The notes under the pieces are model-generated. The model was not told the DNA's origin, ran no database searches, and saw only the letters and a program-made list of their open reading frames with translations. The translations under genes were made by a program, and so were the position numbers. From positions 1-31,441 of the forward strand of contig JAKIUK010000049.1 of assembly GCA_021647585.1 (NCBI GenBank): a DNA stretch of 31,441 nt, given 5' to 3'. How positions within the stretch are numbered: the stretch's first letter is position 1; every line of letters starts with the position of its first letter. Below, one piece after another: positions 15,291 through 23,639 of this stretch. The DNA is from Methylococcaceae bacterium. Lineage in GTDB: Bacteria; Pseudomonadota; Gammaproteobacteria; Methylococcales; Methylomonadaceae.

Positions 15291-15827
15291 TTACCGTTGT
15301 GCGGTATTATCAAAAAAAGTATATGCAAGTGTGATTGTTTTATATCGTGATGGTATTTCAGGATCTATAACAAACCGAACCGGCATGGTTTTACCCTCTT
15401 TAGGTTCGAAAGTCTGTTCCGAAAAACAAAAACACTCTGTTTTTTTTAAATATTCGGCTGCCGGCCCAGGTGTCACACTGGGAATTGCTCTAGCAACCAT
15501 TTTTTTATCTGTTTTATTCTCTGCGTAAAAATTCACCGTATAATATTGACCTGGATGAATTTTCATTTTTTTTGTTTTTGTACGAAACACCATAGGTGCT
15601 GCTTCATTAAGAGAGGTAATAAACTCTATAGTCATCTCTCTGCCTAAATCAACTTCATACTTTACATCTGTAACTGCTTCAGTATCCGTTTTACCATTAA
15701 TACCTGTAATATCACAAAAAACATCGTAAATAGGTACTAAAGCATAACCAAAACCAAACATACCCAGAACAATAAAAACCAATTTACGAACCAGCTTGGT
15801 ATTTTTTTGTTCTACATTTTCACTCAT
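15291..15827 (-). CDS. ctaG: Copper chaperone CtaG (Cox11) for cytochrome oxidase
   Basis: Cox11 proteins deliver copper to the CuB site of subunit I. The 178-residue protein has one N-terminal helix (about 15-33) and a periplasmic immunoglobulin-like domain with the copper motif ECFCFSEQTF (about 130-139) and a final strand IPSRYKTITLAYTFF. It also has the conserved Cys in DVFCDITG. The start ATG overlaps the stop of the upstream small gene (ATGA), so the two are translationally coupled. Confidence 0.92.
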   Translation of the reverse strand: MSENVEQKNTKLVRKLVFIVLGMFGFGYALVPIYDVFCDITGINGKTDTEAVTDVKYEVDLGREMTIEFITSLNEAAPMVFRTKTKKMKIHPGQYYTVNFYAENKTDKKMVARAIPSVTPGPAAEYLKKTECFCFSEQTFEPKEGKTMPVRFVIDPEIPSRYKTITLAYTFFDNTAQR

Positions 15828-15922
15828 TGCGACATTGCTCTGATAACAGCAAAAACATAGATAATTGCAGCGACGGTAATCAAAATCACTGCCGTCAAAA
15901 TATTCTTTTGTTTTATGTTCAT
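15824..15922 (-). CDS. Tiny one-helix cytochrome oxidase assembly-type protein (32 residues)
   Basis: ATG 15922 with AGGTGAG five bases upstream encodes 32 residues: MNIKQKNILTAV followed by a single helix (about residues 7-27). Its stop overlaps the ctaG start. Small single-helix proteins between ctaD and ctaG are known in proteobacterial oxidase operons as cytochrome oxidase small assembly proteins. Position, start site and helix support it, but sequence is too short for a firm family call. Confidence 0.65.
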   Translation of the reverse strand: MNIKQKNILTAVILITVAAIIYVFAVIRAMSQ

Positions 15923-15985
15923 TTTCTCACCTGATGCTTTGTCCAGTACCGAACAAAGCATCTGTTTGTATTCTCAAATATCCGC

Positions 15986-17599
15986 TTAGAAATGTTCTGT
16001 TGGAACTTTTTCCGGTGGTGTTGTAAATGTGTGATATGGAGGAGGCGAAGGTAAAGTCCATTCCAGACCGTGTTTACTCGCACCTTCCCAAACTTCATCA
16101 GTCACTTTTTCGCCCGTTCCGCCTTTAATAGTTTTATAAACAATATAGACGAATATCAACTGACTCGGGCCGTAAATAAAAGCACCAATACTAGAAATCA
16201 TATTCCAGTCAGCAAATTGCACAGCATAATCAGGAATACGACGTGGCATACCTGCTAAACCTAAAAAGTGCTGAGGAAAGAACAGTATATTTACTGAAAT
16301 AGCTGATAACCAGAAATGTAACTGAGCTAATCTTTCATCATACATGTTGCCTGTCCACTTAGGTAACCAGTAGTAACCAGCAGCCATTAAAATAAAAATA
16401 GATGCGGGTACTAATGTGTAATGAAAATGAGCAACAATAAAATAGGTATCATGGTACTGAAAATCAACCGGAGCAATTGCCATCATCAAGCCGGTAAATC
16501 CACCCAAGGTAAAAAGTACTACGAAAGCAATTGAAAACAGCATAGGCGCTTCAAAAGTCATCGAGCCTTTCCACATGGTTGCCGTCCAGTTAAAGATTTT
16601 TACACCTGTAGGAATCGCAATCAACATAGTGGCATACATGAAGTATAACTCACCTGCAATTGGCATCCCCACTGTAAACATGTGATGCGCCCAGACTATG
16701 AATGAAAGGAAAGCAATCGCTGCTGTCGCATAAACCATTGAAGCATAGCCAAACAGAGGCTTACGTGCAAAAACAGGAATAATCGTTGATGCCACACCAA
16801 AAGTTGGCAGGATCATCACATATACTTCAGGGTGTCCGAAGAACCAAAAAATATGTTGATAAAGTACAGGGTCTCCACCACCGGCTGCATCAAAAAAACT
16901 AGTATCGAAAAAACGATCAGTTAATAACATGGTTACCGCACCGGCAAATACCGGCATAATCGCGATCAACAAAAAAGCCGTAATTAACCATGTCCAGACA
17001 AACAATGGCATTTTCATTAATGTCATTGCGGGTGCACGCATATTGAATATAGTCGCGATAATATTAATCGCTCCCATAATTGATGATATACCCAGTAAAT
17101 GCACTGAAAAGATTGCAAATGGTAATGCAGTCCCTGTCTGTAGCACTAAAGGTGGATACAAAGTCCAGCCAGCGGCAGGTGCACCACCTTCCATGAACAA
17201 TGTACTTGCAAGTAATAATATACCAGCAACCAACATCCAGAAACTCATGTTATTCATACGTGGCAGTGCCATATCTGGTGCTCCAATCATCATTGGAATC
17301 ATCCAGTTAGCCAGCCCTACGAAAGCAGGCATAACCGCACCAAAAACCATCACCAGTGCATGCATGGTTGTCATGGAGTTAAAGAATTGAGGATCAACAA
17401 ATTGCATACCCGGTTCAAATAACTCTGCACGAATAATTAATGCCATTGACCCACCAACAAAAAACATGGTCAGTGCAAACACTAAATACAGTGTTCCTAT
17501 ATCTTTATGATTAGTGGTAACAATCCACCTTAAAATGCCCTTGGCAGGACCGTGATCGTGATGATCGTCATGTTCAGCTGTTACAGCAGACATACTCAA
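15986..17599 (-). CDS. ctaD: Cytochrome c oxidase subunit I (aa3 type)
   Basis: Catalytic heme-copper subunit that reduces oxygen to water and pumps protons. The 537 residues include twelve helices. Heme a ligand candidate His80 (TTMHALVMVFG), CuB site His256-Pro-Glu-Val-Tyr260 (FGHPEVYV, the cross-linked His-Tyr pair, and the Glu of A1-type oxidases), His305-His306 (WAHHMF), and His391/His393 (VAHFHY) for heme a3 and heme a. The N-terminus is His/Asp-rich (HDDHHDHG). It follows ctaC with a 54-base gap. Confidence 0.97.
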   Translation of the reverse strand: MSMSAVTAEHDDHHDHGPAKGILRWIVTTNHKDIGTLYLVFALTMFFVGGSMALIIRAELFEPGMQFVDPQFFNSMTTMHALVMVFGAVMPAFVGLANWMIPMMIGAPDMALPRMNNMSFWMLVAGILLLASTLFMEGGAPAAGWTLYPPLVLQTGTALPFAIFSVHLLGISSIMGAINIIATIFNMRAPAMTLMKMPLFVWTWLITAFLLIAIMPVFAGAVTMLLTDRFFDTSFFDAAGGGDPVLYQHIFWFFGHPEVYVMILPTFGVASTIIPVFARKPLFGYASMVYATAAIAFLSFIVWAHHMFTVGMPIAGELYFMYATMLIAIPTGVKIFNWTATMWKGSMTFEAPMLFSIAFVVLFTLGGFTGLMMAIAPVDFQYHDTYFIVAHFHYTLVPASIFILMAAGYYWLPKWTGNMYDERLAQLHFWLSAISVNILFFPQHFLGLAGMPRRIPDYAVQFADWNMISSIGAFIYGPSQLIFVYIVYKTIKGGTGEKVTDEVWEGASKHGLEWTLPSPPPYHTFTTPPEKVPTEHF

Positions 17600-17653
17600 T
17601 ACCTCTTTTAATAATTGAATAGATTTAGACTCAAGAAAATATAAGCTAACGAC

Positions 17654-18808
17654 TTATTCGTCATCATCCTCTTCTGTTGATGCTGGCTGTAACGTTTGAA
17701 TTGCTGAAGGTTGAATTGAATCACCCACAGAATTCCCCAAACCATTACGAATAAATGTTGAAACCGCTGCAAAATCTACTGCGCTTAACATTTGACCAAA
17801 GGCAGGCATCATGCCTTTTCCATTCATCATCAAGTCAACTTGTGAATCCATGTCACCCGTTACAACAGCACTGCCACTGATTGCAGGAAAAGTACCAGGC
17901 ATGCCTGCACCATCAGCCATATGACATGAAGCACAATTATTGGCATAAACCGTTTCACCTTTTGCAATTAACTCATCTACAGCCCATTCTTTATCAGCAG
18001 CATTTGCTTCAGCTATAGCTAAAGTCTTTTGCTCTTCAACCCAGGCATCATAATCTGCTTTTTCCTTGGCAATCACCACAATCGGCATAAAACCATGATC
18101 TTTCCCACAAAGTTCAGCACATTGACCTCGATAAGTCCCTACTTCTTTTATATCAGTCCAGGATTCATTAATAAACCCTGGCACAGTATCTTTTTTCCAG
18201 CCTAAATCAGGCACCCACCATGAATGTATAACATCAGCTGCTGTAAATAAAAAACGTATTTTGGTATTAACAGGAACAACCAATGGCTTATCAACATTTA
18301 ACAGGTAATGGGGTACTGAACGAGGGTCTATTCCTGAATTTTTTTGACGCGCTTCATTACTGGCTTCATCCAGACTGCTAAAAAAATGGATGCCATTGTC
18401 CATATACTCGTATTCCCATTTCCATTGCCAACCCGTCACTTTGATCGACATTTCAGCTTCCCTGGAATCATCCATGTCCAACATCGTTTTTGTCGCAGGA
18501 ATGGCCATACCCACTAAAATTATTGTAGGAATGATGGTCCAAATAATCTCAACAGTGGTATTTTCATGAAATTGCTCAGCTTTATGCCCCATTGATTTAC
18601 GGTGATAGTAAATCGAATAAAACATGGTACCGAATACAGCAATACCAATAAATATGCAGATCCATAAAATCAGTATATGAAGATCATAAACTTCATTACT
18701 GATTACTGTGACCCCCCTCATCAGATCGAGAGTGTAATCCGCTTGAGCAGACCCCAAACCCAACACCATCAAAGTAAGAGCAGCGAACAGTTGCTTTGTT
18801 TTCTTCAC
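17654..18808 (-). CDS. ctaC: Cytochrome c oxidase subunit II with fused cytochrome c domain
   Basis: Electron entry subunit of the oxidase (caa3-like architecture). GTG start at 18808 with GGGAG eight bases upstream. A signal peptide (about 1-23, ending SAQA) precedes two helices (about 42-66, 85-107) and the CuA cupredoxin domain with His195, Cys230, Cys234, His238 and Met241. The last 100 residues are a class I cytochrome c with CASCH at 292-296 and Met-rich axial ligand region (GMMPAF). The C-terminus is acidic. It is the first gene of the oxidase operon. Confidence 0.96.
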   Translation of the reverse strand: MKKTKQLFAALTLMVLGLGSAQADYTLDLMRGVTVISNEVYDLHILILWICIFIGIAVFGTMFYSIYYHRKSMGHKAEQFHENTTVEIIWTIIPTIILVGMAIPATKTMLDMDDSREAEMSIKVTGWQWKWEYEYMDNGIHFFSSLDEASNEARQKNSGIDPRSVPHYLLNVDKPLVVPVNTKIRFLFTAADVIHSWWVPDLGWKKDTVPGFINESWTDIKEVGTYRGQCAELCGKDHGFMPIVVIAKEKADYDAWVEEQKTLAIAEANAADKEWAVDELIAKGETVYANNCASCHMADGAGMPGTFPAISGSAVVTGDMDSQVDLMMNGKGMMPAFGQMLSAVDFAAVSTFIRNGLGNSVGDSIQPSAIQTLQPASTEEDDDE

Positions 18809-18868
18809 GGAGTAGTCTCCCGTTTGTAGTTATAAACTTGTATGCGTTATATCGTTTTTTTTATTTTT

Positions 18869-18908
18869 AAGCAGCCTTCCTTCCAAAGACTGCTTTATTT
18901 TTTTGCGA
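18869..18908 (+). terminator. Terminator-like hairpin upstream of ctaC
   Basis: AAGCAG...CTGCTT arms with a T-rich tail on the plus strand. No plus-strand gene ends here, so it may be a remnant, or a block to transcription entering from the left. Confidence 0.35.
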
Positions 18909-19123
18909 GCTATCACAAATTAACTTGGCAATTCTAACCCATCATCCAATTCTATTCCAGATATAGAGTGTTTTTTTCCATTTGTATAGTGTTAAATTGA
19001 ATTTGATAATTATAATTTCCACCTTGGTTTTGATCTATAATTAAGCGGATATTATTGTGTCACATAGCTATACTGAACCTTGATTGCACCAAGAACTAAT
19101 AAGCTGGAAGTATAAACCAAGTG

Positions 19124-19273
19124 CTTAATTGTACTTTGTCAGATTATAAATGAAGGGTTTGTTGCACGCTCCCAACAATTTTTATCCTTCCATTACCGAA
19201 ATAGTGCGTACAACTCACCCTACGAAGATACTTATGTATAGTATCCATTCAAGTGCGACAAAGTAGAATTAAG
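19124..19273. mobile_element. 150-base MITE-like element
   Basis: Ends CTTAATTGTACTTTGTC and GACAAAGTAGAATTAAG are inverse copies with one mismatch. The interior contains TTTGTTGCACGC and TTTTTATCCTTCCATTACCG, which recur at 27843-27942 in opposite orientation, so it is a dispersed family. No coding capacity. Confidence 0.65.
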
Positions 19274-19406
19274 TAAAAAAACCGGAGATCAACAGTATTT
19301 TCCAGAGTATTGTAAATTTCCCCAAAAAATAAAATAGCTATTAATAAAGCATAGGTTAAACTTTAGAATAAGTCATTCTTGACAGTTTTAAAAATTTTAA
19401 TGAACT

Positions 19407-19474
19407 GTCATTTCGACTAGCGGAAGAAATCTTGTTGCTCCGTAGTGGCTTAGCCTCCCGCTAGTCGAAATGAC
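19407..19474. repeat. Inverted repeat with perfect 17-base arms
   Basis: GTCATTTCGACTAGCGG at 19407-19423 and its exact complement at 19458-19474 enclose 34 bases. Such TCGACTAGCGG hairpins occur as dispersed repeats in many genomes. Confidence 0.6.
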
Positions 19475-19569
19475 ACCGTTTGTAGAGTTAATCCAGTTTA
19501 AATTGAGAGTACCCTGCACTACGGTTAATAGTCATAAAAATACAATGGTCAAATATGATTTTCTACAGA

Positions 19570-19602
19570 CAAAAAAAACCTGTGAAAGTACCATTCCACA
19601 GG
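19570..19602 (-). terminator. Terminator of the hemerythrin gene, displaced by a MITE
   Basis: On the minus strand CCTGTG, a 12-base loop, CACAGG and a run of eight T. It lies about 185 bases past the hemerythrin stop, with the MITE between them. Confidence 0.75.
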
Positions 19603-19610
19603 CCTTATTC

Positions 19611-19774
19611 TAGGAGGCTGCCCGAGAATAGAGAGTCTACTGCGGAAAAGCTAATTTTGGCCAGGTTTTCCGAATATTTTCGTAGAAGAGCCTGCTATTC
19701 GCCTCAAAAAATCGAAAAACCTGACTCAAAATAGCTTTCCCTCGCTACGATTTCTATTCTCGGACAGCCTCCTA
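19611..19774. mobile_element. 164-base MITE with 22-base terminal inverted repeats
   Basis: Both ends read TAGGAGGCTGYCCGAGAATA in opposite orientation (one mismatch in 22) and are bounded by TA. The arms continue as an imperfect palindrome over almost the full length, sharing GAAAGCTA and CAGGTTTT blocks. No coding capacity, so a transposase must act in trans. Confidence 0.75.
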
Positions 19775-19785
19775 GTATTCTTAGT

Positions 19786-20184
19786 TTAGCTATTCAGAGC
19801 ATCCGCATAAGCAAAATCAAATGTTGGAATATGATTGTCTAACCAACCTTTAACCATTTGACCCACTTCATCTGTCACCTCGGCTTCACCTACATGAAAC
19901 TTGGTTTGTAAGCCTGCACAAATACCAACCAACGCATCGTGTTCTGCTTTATGGGCAGCAAAATCAGCATACCCCTTAGCTTCCATTTCTCTTTCTTCAT
20001 GCGCAAAATGTTCGACAACACAAGTAATTAAAGTATCTAATGAATTGCCGATTTGAGAGCGATCAGCACCACCAGTTGCATCATCATATAACTTATTTAA
20101 CAAACTAAAAATATCTTTATGTTCATCATCTGCGAAGTCTACTTTAGTACCATATTGTTCAGCAGTCCAAGTTATTAAAGCCAT
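19786..20184 (-). CDS. Bacteriohemerythrin
   Basis: Oxygen-binding di-iron protein of 132 residues, start ATG 20184 with GGAGAAAAGAG upstream (the longer frame to 20295 overlaps bioD and lacks homology). Iron ligands are visible in order: His in DDEHKDIF, HFAHEE, HKAEH and HIPTFD. The start MALITWTAEQYGT and KAEHDALVGICAGLQTKFH closely resemble the hemerythrin of the methanotroph Methylococcus capsulatus, which is proposed to supply oxygen to particulate methane monooxygenase. It stands alone downstream of bioD. Confidence 0.92.
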   Translation of the reverse strand: MALITWTAEQYGTKVDFADDEHKDIFSLLNKLYDDATGGADRSQIGNSLDTLITCVVEHFAHEEREMEAKGYADFAAHKAEHDALVGICAGLQTKFHVGEAEVTDEVGQMVKGWLDNHIPTFDFAYADALNS

Positions 20185-20255
20185 CTCTTTTCTCCAAATC
20201 TTATTTTTATAATAGGAAGCGCAATTATGCTGATTTTTTGCTTTCATTCTTTGAT

Positions 20256-20927
20256 CTAGATCAACTTTTCTCCATTTATGTTCGCTGCCAAACAATCAAA
20301 ATCACTTACTTTTGTATAAGGTAATACACCTAACAAGGGTGCTGAAATTTTATTTCTTATACATGCAATATTTTCATTTAGCATCAACATATCGGGTGTC
20401 ACACACATCGCCAGCCAACCAGCACATTGTAATCCAGACGCTTGTATCGATTGAAAAGTGAGTCTTGCATGATTGATACATCCCAACCTGATCGCTACCA
20501 CCAAAATAACGGGAAGTTGCAGGGTTTTAGCAAGATCTTCAATCGCAGATTGGTTATTGAGTGGTGCCAACCAGCCTCCGGCACCTTCAACAACAATAAC
20601 ATCCGCTTTATCTTTTAAGTGATCAAATGCCTTTGCAATTACATCCAGATTCACCCGTTTTTCTTTAGCGGCTAAATGTGGAGAAACTGGTAGCTCAAAT
20701 GCATAGGGATTAATGTCCCTATATTCCAACGGTATTGATGCATTTTCCTGTAATAACAAGGCATCTTCATTTTTCAGCTGTCCATCTTGCCACTCGCAAC
20801 CTGCAGCAACCGGTTTCATGCCAATCACTGTCTGTTCTTGCTGCTTAAAATAGCGCATTAATGCAACAGTAGCCCAAGTTTTACCTGCACCGGTATCTGT
20901 ACCTGTAATAAAAAAACCTTGTTTCAT
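20256..20927 (-). CDS. bioD: Dethiobiotin synthetase
   Basis: ATP-dependent carboxylation of 7,8-diaminopelargonate to dethiobiotin, the penultimate step of biotin synthesis. The 223-residue protein has the P-loop GTDTGAGKTW (about 8-17), the substrate segment MKPVAAGCEW, VIVVEGAGGWLAPL, and the final strand LLGVLPY. Its start overlaps the bioC stop by four bases. It is the last gene of the bio operon. Confidence 0.95.
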   Translation of the reverse strand: MKQGFFITGTDTGAGKTWATVALMRYFKQQEQTVIGMKPVAAGCEWQDGQLKNEDALLLQENASIPLEYRDINPYAFELPVSPHLAAKEKRVNLDVIAKAFDHLKDKADVIVVEGAGGWLAPLNNQSAIEDLAKTLQLPVILVVAIRLGCINHARLTFQSIQASGLQCAGWLAMCVTPDMLMLNENIACIRNKISAPLLGVLPYTKVSDFDCLAANINGEKLI

Positions 20928-21724
20928 AGTTCTGATGTTGCCGACACAAAAATTATTTCATAGGTCGCTGGAATGAATTCGTTTAAGCGCTGTTTTTCAT
21001 ACGCTTCGATCATCTTTTGCATTCTACTTTTACCTGTTATACCTCTATGACGTCCAGACAACATATTATGCGCACCTATCCCTTTAAGTTCTCGCATTAA
21101 TTCGATTACGGTCTGATAATTTGATTGATAGCATTTTGTTTCAATCTGAATATTTTTAAGCCCTGCCTGCTGCAAAAAAGTATGCAACTCATCAGCCGTA
21201 TAGAAGTCATTGACATGGGTATAATCATCCACCTCTGCCCAGGCATTTTTAAGCTCTTGTAGCGTTGCCGGACCAAATGTGGAAAATAATAACTGGCCAC
21301 CCGGCTTGAGTATCTTATTAAAACCATTAAAGACACAATTAAGCTTTTGGCACCACTGTAGTGCAAGATTTGAAACTATGTGATCAGCTGAATTTTCCGC
21401 TAAGGGTAGTTTTTCAGCATCCGCACAAACATACTGTACGGCTTTAAATTGCTCCAATTTGCTTCTAGTAATATGCAACATGGATAAAGCAATATCTATT
21501 GCTATCATTTGTTGAACAGGAGTCCTTGACATTAGTTTCTGAGTTAAAAATCCCGTCCCACAACCTATATCAACAATTGTGTCATTTGCACACTGCATAA
21601 CAAATCTGCTTAATAAATCCCATCCTACTTCCCTTTGCAGGGTAGCAAAACCATCATAATATTTGGCGGCAGAAGAAAATGACTGCCTGACTTTGCATTT
21701 ATCGATAGAAACAACTGCACTCAT
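20924..21724 (-). CDS. bioC: Malonyl-ACP O-methyltransferase BioC
   Basis: SAM-dependent methylation of malonyl-ACP (or CoA) that starts pimeloyl synthesis. The 266 residues start with KVRQSFSSAAKYYDGFATLQ and have motif I DIGCGTGFLT (about 51-60), motif II around DIALSMLH, DHIVSNLALQWC and LLFSTFGPATL. These are characteristic of BioC. It overlaps bioH by four bases (ATGA) and bioD likewise, so it is co-translated with both. Confidence 0.95.
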   Translation of the reverse strand: MSAVVSIDKCKVRQSFSSAAKYYDGFATLQREVGWDLLSRFVMQCANDTIVDIGCGTGFLTQKLMSRTPVQQMIAIDIALSMLHITRSKLEQFKAVQYVCADAEKLPLAENSADHIVSNLALQWCQKLNCVFNGFNKILKPGGQLLFSTFGPATLQELKNAWAEVDDYTHVNDFYTADELHTFLQQAGLKNIQIETKCYQSNYQTVIELMRELKGIGAHNMLSGRHRGITGKSRMQKMIEAYEKQRLNEFIPATYEIIFVSATSEL

Positions 21725-22482
21725 AAAAAACGGGATATTATTTGGATCACTTCTGATTGATGAGACAAAAAAGGCGTATGCCCTGCTCCAGAAATAATAT
21801 TTACCTCACAGGCCGGTTGTATTTTTTGCATATCCCAACTTGTCTGTACTGGTACCAAAGCATCTTTATCACCTTGAATTATATTTATCGGACAACTTAA
21901 CGATGCTAAATGGCTGCGTAAGTCTTCATTCATAAGAATATCCAGACCGCCTTGCAATATATTTTCTGCAGGGAGCTCACATTCCTTTATCGATTTTTTA
22001 AGTTGTTTTAAAAGGTGTTTATTATCTGGCAGACTATTGACCTGTATAGCCAAAAAATGGACTAAAGTGGCAGCACAATTTAACTGTAAATTATTGGCAA
22101 AATCTTCCAGCAGTTTTGGTTGCATTCCTACCCATCCCTCATCTTCCACAAACCGGGGGTTTCCTGCCAACAGTATTAATGAGTCAATTCGTTGTGCATA
22201 GTACTTGGCCATAGTCATTGCGACCGAAGCCCCTAGTGACCAGCCAAGTATAGTAAAGGGAGTTTCCGGCAAGACTTCAATTAAAGCATCACTGATTTGA
22301 GGCAGAGTATAAGGCTCAATGGTTTCACTTAAACCATGTCCAGGTAAATCCACACAAGTGACTTGATAATAATGAGCCAGTTGCTGAGCGAATTCTCGCC
22401 AAATTCCTGTATGCATAGCCCAGCCATGAATCATCACGATCGGCCTACCTTGTCCGTAGACTTCTTTATGAATTTTTATCAT
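21721..22482 (-). CDS. bioH: Pimeloyl-ACP methyl ester esterase BioH
   Basis: Alpha/beta hydrolase removing the methyl ester from pimeloyl-ACP methyl ester. Of 253 residues, the catalytic triad is Ser82 (GWSLGAS), Asp207 (GDKDALVP) and His235 (GAGHTPFLSH), with the oxyanion segment HGWAMHTGIW. Length and motifs match E. coli BioH. Finding bioH inside the operon, next to bioC, fits its role directly after BioC. Confidence 0.94.
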   Translation of the reverse strand: MIKIHKEVYGQGRPIVMIHGWAMHTGIWREFAQQLAHYYQVTCVDLPGHGLSETIEPYTLPQISDALIEVLPETPFTILGWSLGASVAMTMAKYYAQRIDSLILLAGNPRFVEDEGWVGMQPKLLEDFANNLQLNCAATLVHFLAIQVNSLPDNKHLLKQLKKSIKECELPAENILQGGLDILMNEDLRSHLASLSCPINIIQGDKDALVPVQTSWDMQKIQPACEVNIISGAGHTPFLSHQSEVIQIISRFL

Positions 22483-23639
22483 AGAGCAACTGTATCCAAT
22501 GCATCCAGTAACTGATCAACATGTTGCTCCCGGTGATTCGCAGAAAAGGTAATCCTTAATCTCGCCTCGCCTTTCGGAACAGTGGGCGGACGAATGGCAC
22601 TGACTAAAAAACCCTGTTTTAATAAATCATTACTGATATCAACTGCTCTCTGACTATCTCCAATTAACAGAGGCTGTATCGCTGAATCCGTTTGCATCAA
22701 CTTTAGTCCCAATTGTTCTGCGCCTGAACGAAAACGTTCAAGCCTGAGCCTTAACACTTCTCGACGCCAACCATCTGTAATAACAAGCTTAAGACTGGTT
22801 CGCGTAGCTTCTGCAACAGCAGCCGGCATTGCTGTAGTAAACACATAAGTCCTGGCTTTTTGAATCAATGTTTCAACTAAAACCTCAGAACCAGCAACAA
22901 ATGCACCAAATGTTCCGAAACCTTTACCCAGAGTTGCCATTAATACAGGAACATCCTGTTGCGTTAGACCATAATGCTGCAAAATACCGCCTCCTGTTGC
23001 TCCTAACACACTTATTCCATGTGCATCATCAATCATTAGCCACGCATTTTTATCCTTAGCCAGACGTGTCAATTCAGGCAACACAGCCAAATCACCATCC
23101 ATACTGAAAACACCATCCGTCACAATTAATTTTCGCCCTTCTGTATGCAGCATTTTTCTTTGCAGATCATTTATATCACTATGCCTGTATCTTTTAAATT
23201 TTGCCCCGGAGAGCAAGCCACCATCCAGTAATGAGGCATGATTTAAACGATCTTCGAAAACCTGGTCTCCCCGATTCAACAAAGCAGAAATAACACCGAT
23301 ATTTGCCATATAGCCTGTTGAAAATAACAGAGCCCTATCACGCCCGGTAAAATCAGCCAACTCCTCTTCCAGGGCTTGATGACTACGACTATGACCACAA
23401 ATCAAATGTGCAGAACCACTACCCACGCCATATTCATCCGTTGCCTTTTTAAAGGCATTAATTACCTCAGGATGATTTGCCAAACCTAAATAATCATTAC
23501 TACTAAAATTGATGACCTGTTGATCATCTATTTCTATTTCTACTCCTTGAGGTGATGAGATAAGGCGTCTGGAACGATAAAGACTTTGCAGCTTTATTTG
23601 TTCTAACTCATGCGCTAAATTAGAAAATGAAGAACTCAT
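22479..23639 (-). CDS. bioF: 8-amino-7-oxononanoate synthase
   Basis: PLP enzyme condensing pimeloyl-ACP with alanine. The 386 residues include FSSNDYLGLANHPEV near 45, GSGSAHLICGHSRSHQALE, DDAHGISVLG (Asp/His contacting PLP) and the Schiff-base lysine at residue 239 in ATLGKGFGTFGAF. Length is normal. The start overlaps bioB by one base and its end overlaps bioH, so the genes form one transcription unit. Confidence 0.95.
   Translation of the reverse strand: MSSSFSNLAHELEQIKLQSLYRSRRLISSPQGVEIEIDDQQVINFSSNDYLGLANHPEVINAFKKATDEYGVGSGSAHLICGHSRSHQALEEELADFTGRDRALLFSTGYMANIGVISALLNRGDQVFEDRLNHASLLDGGLLSGAKFKRYRHSDINDLQRKMLHTEGRKLIVTDGVFSMDGDLAVLPELTRLAKDKNAWLMIDDAHGISVLGATGGGILQHYGLTQQDVPVLMATLGKGFGTFGAFVAGSEVLVETLIQKARTYVFTTAMPAAVAEATRTSLKLVITDGWRREVLRLRLERFRSGAEQLGLKLMQTDSAIQPLLIGDSQRAVDISNDLLKQGFLVSAIRPPTVPKGEARLRITFSANHREQHVDQLLDALDTVAL

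Larger units (their letters stand above)
18809..19785. other. Large intergenic region with repeats upstream of ctaC
   Basis: No protein gene is recognised in 977 bases. It holds the ctaC promoter region, a terminator-like hairpin (18869-18908), a MITE (19124-19273), a long inverted repeat (19407-19474), the hemerythrin terminator (19570-19602) and a second MITE (19611-19774). Confidence 0.6.

Noticed and set aside
16929..17390. 153-codon plus-strand frame inside ctaD
   Set aside because: It is antisense to conserved oxidase helices and has no independent support.
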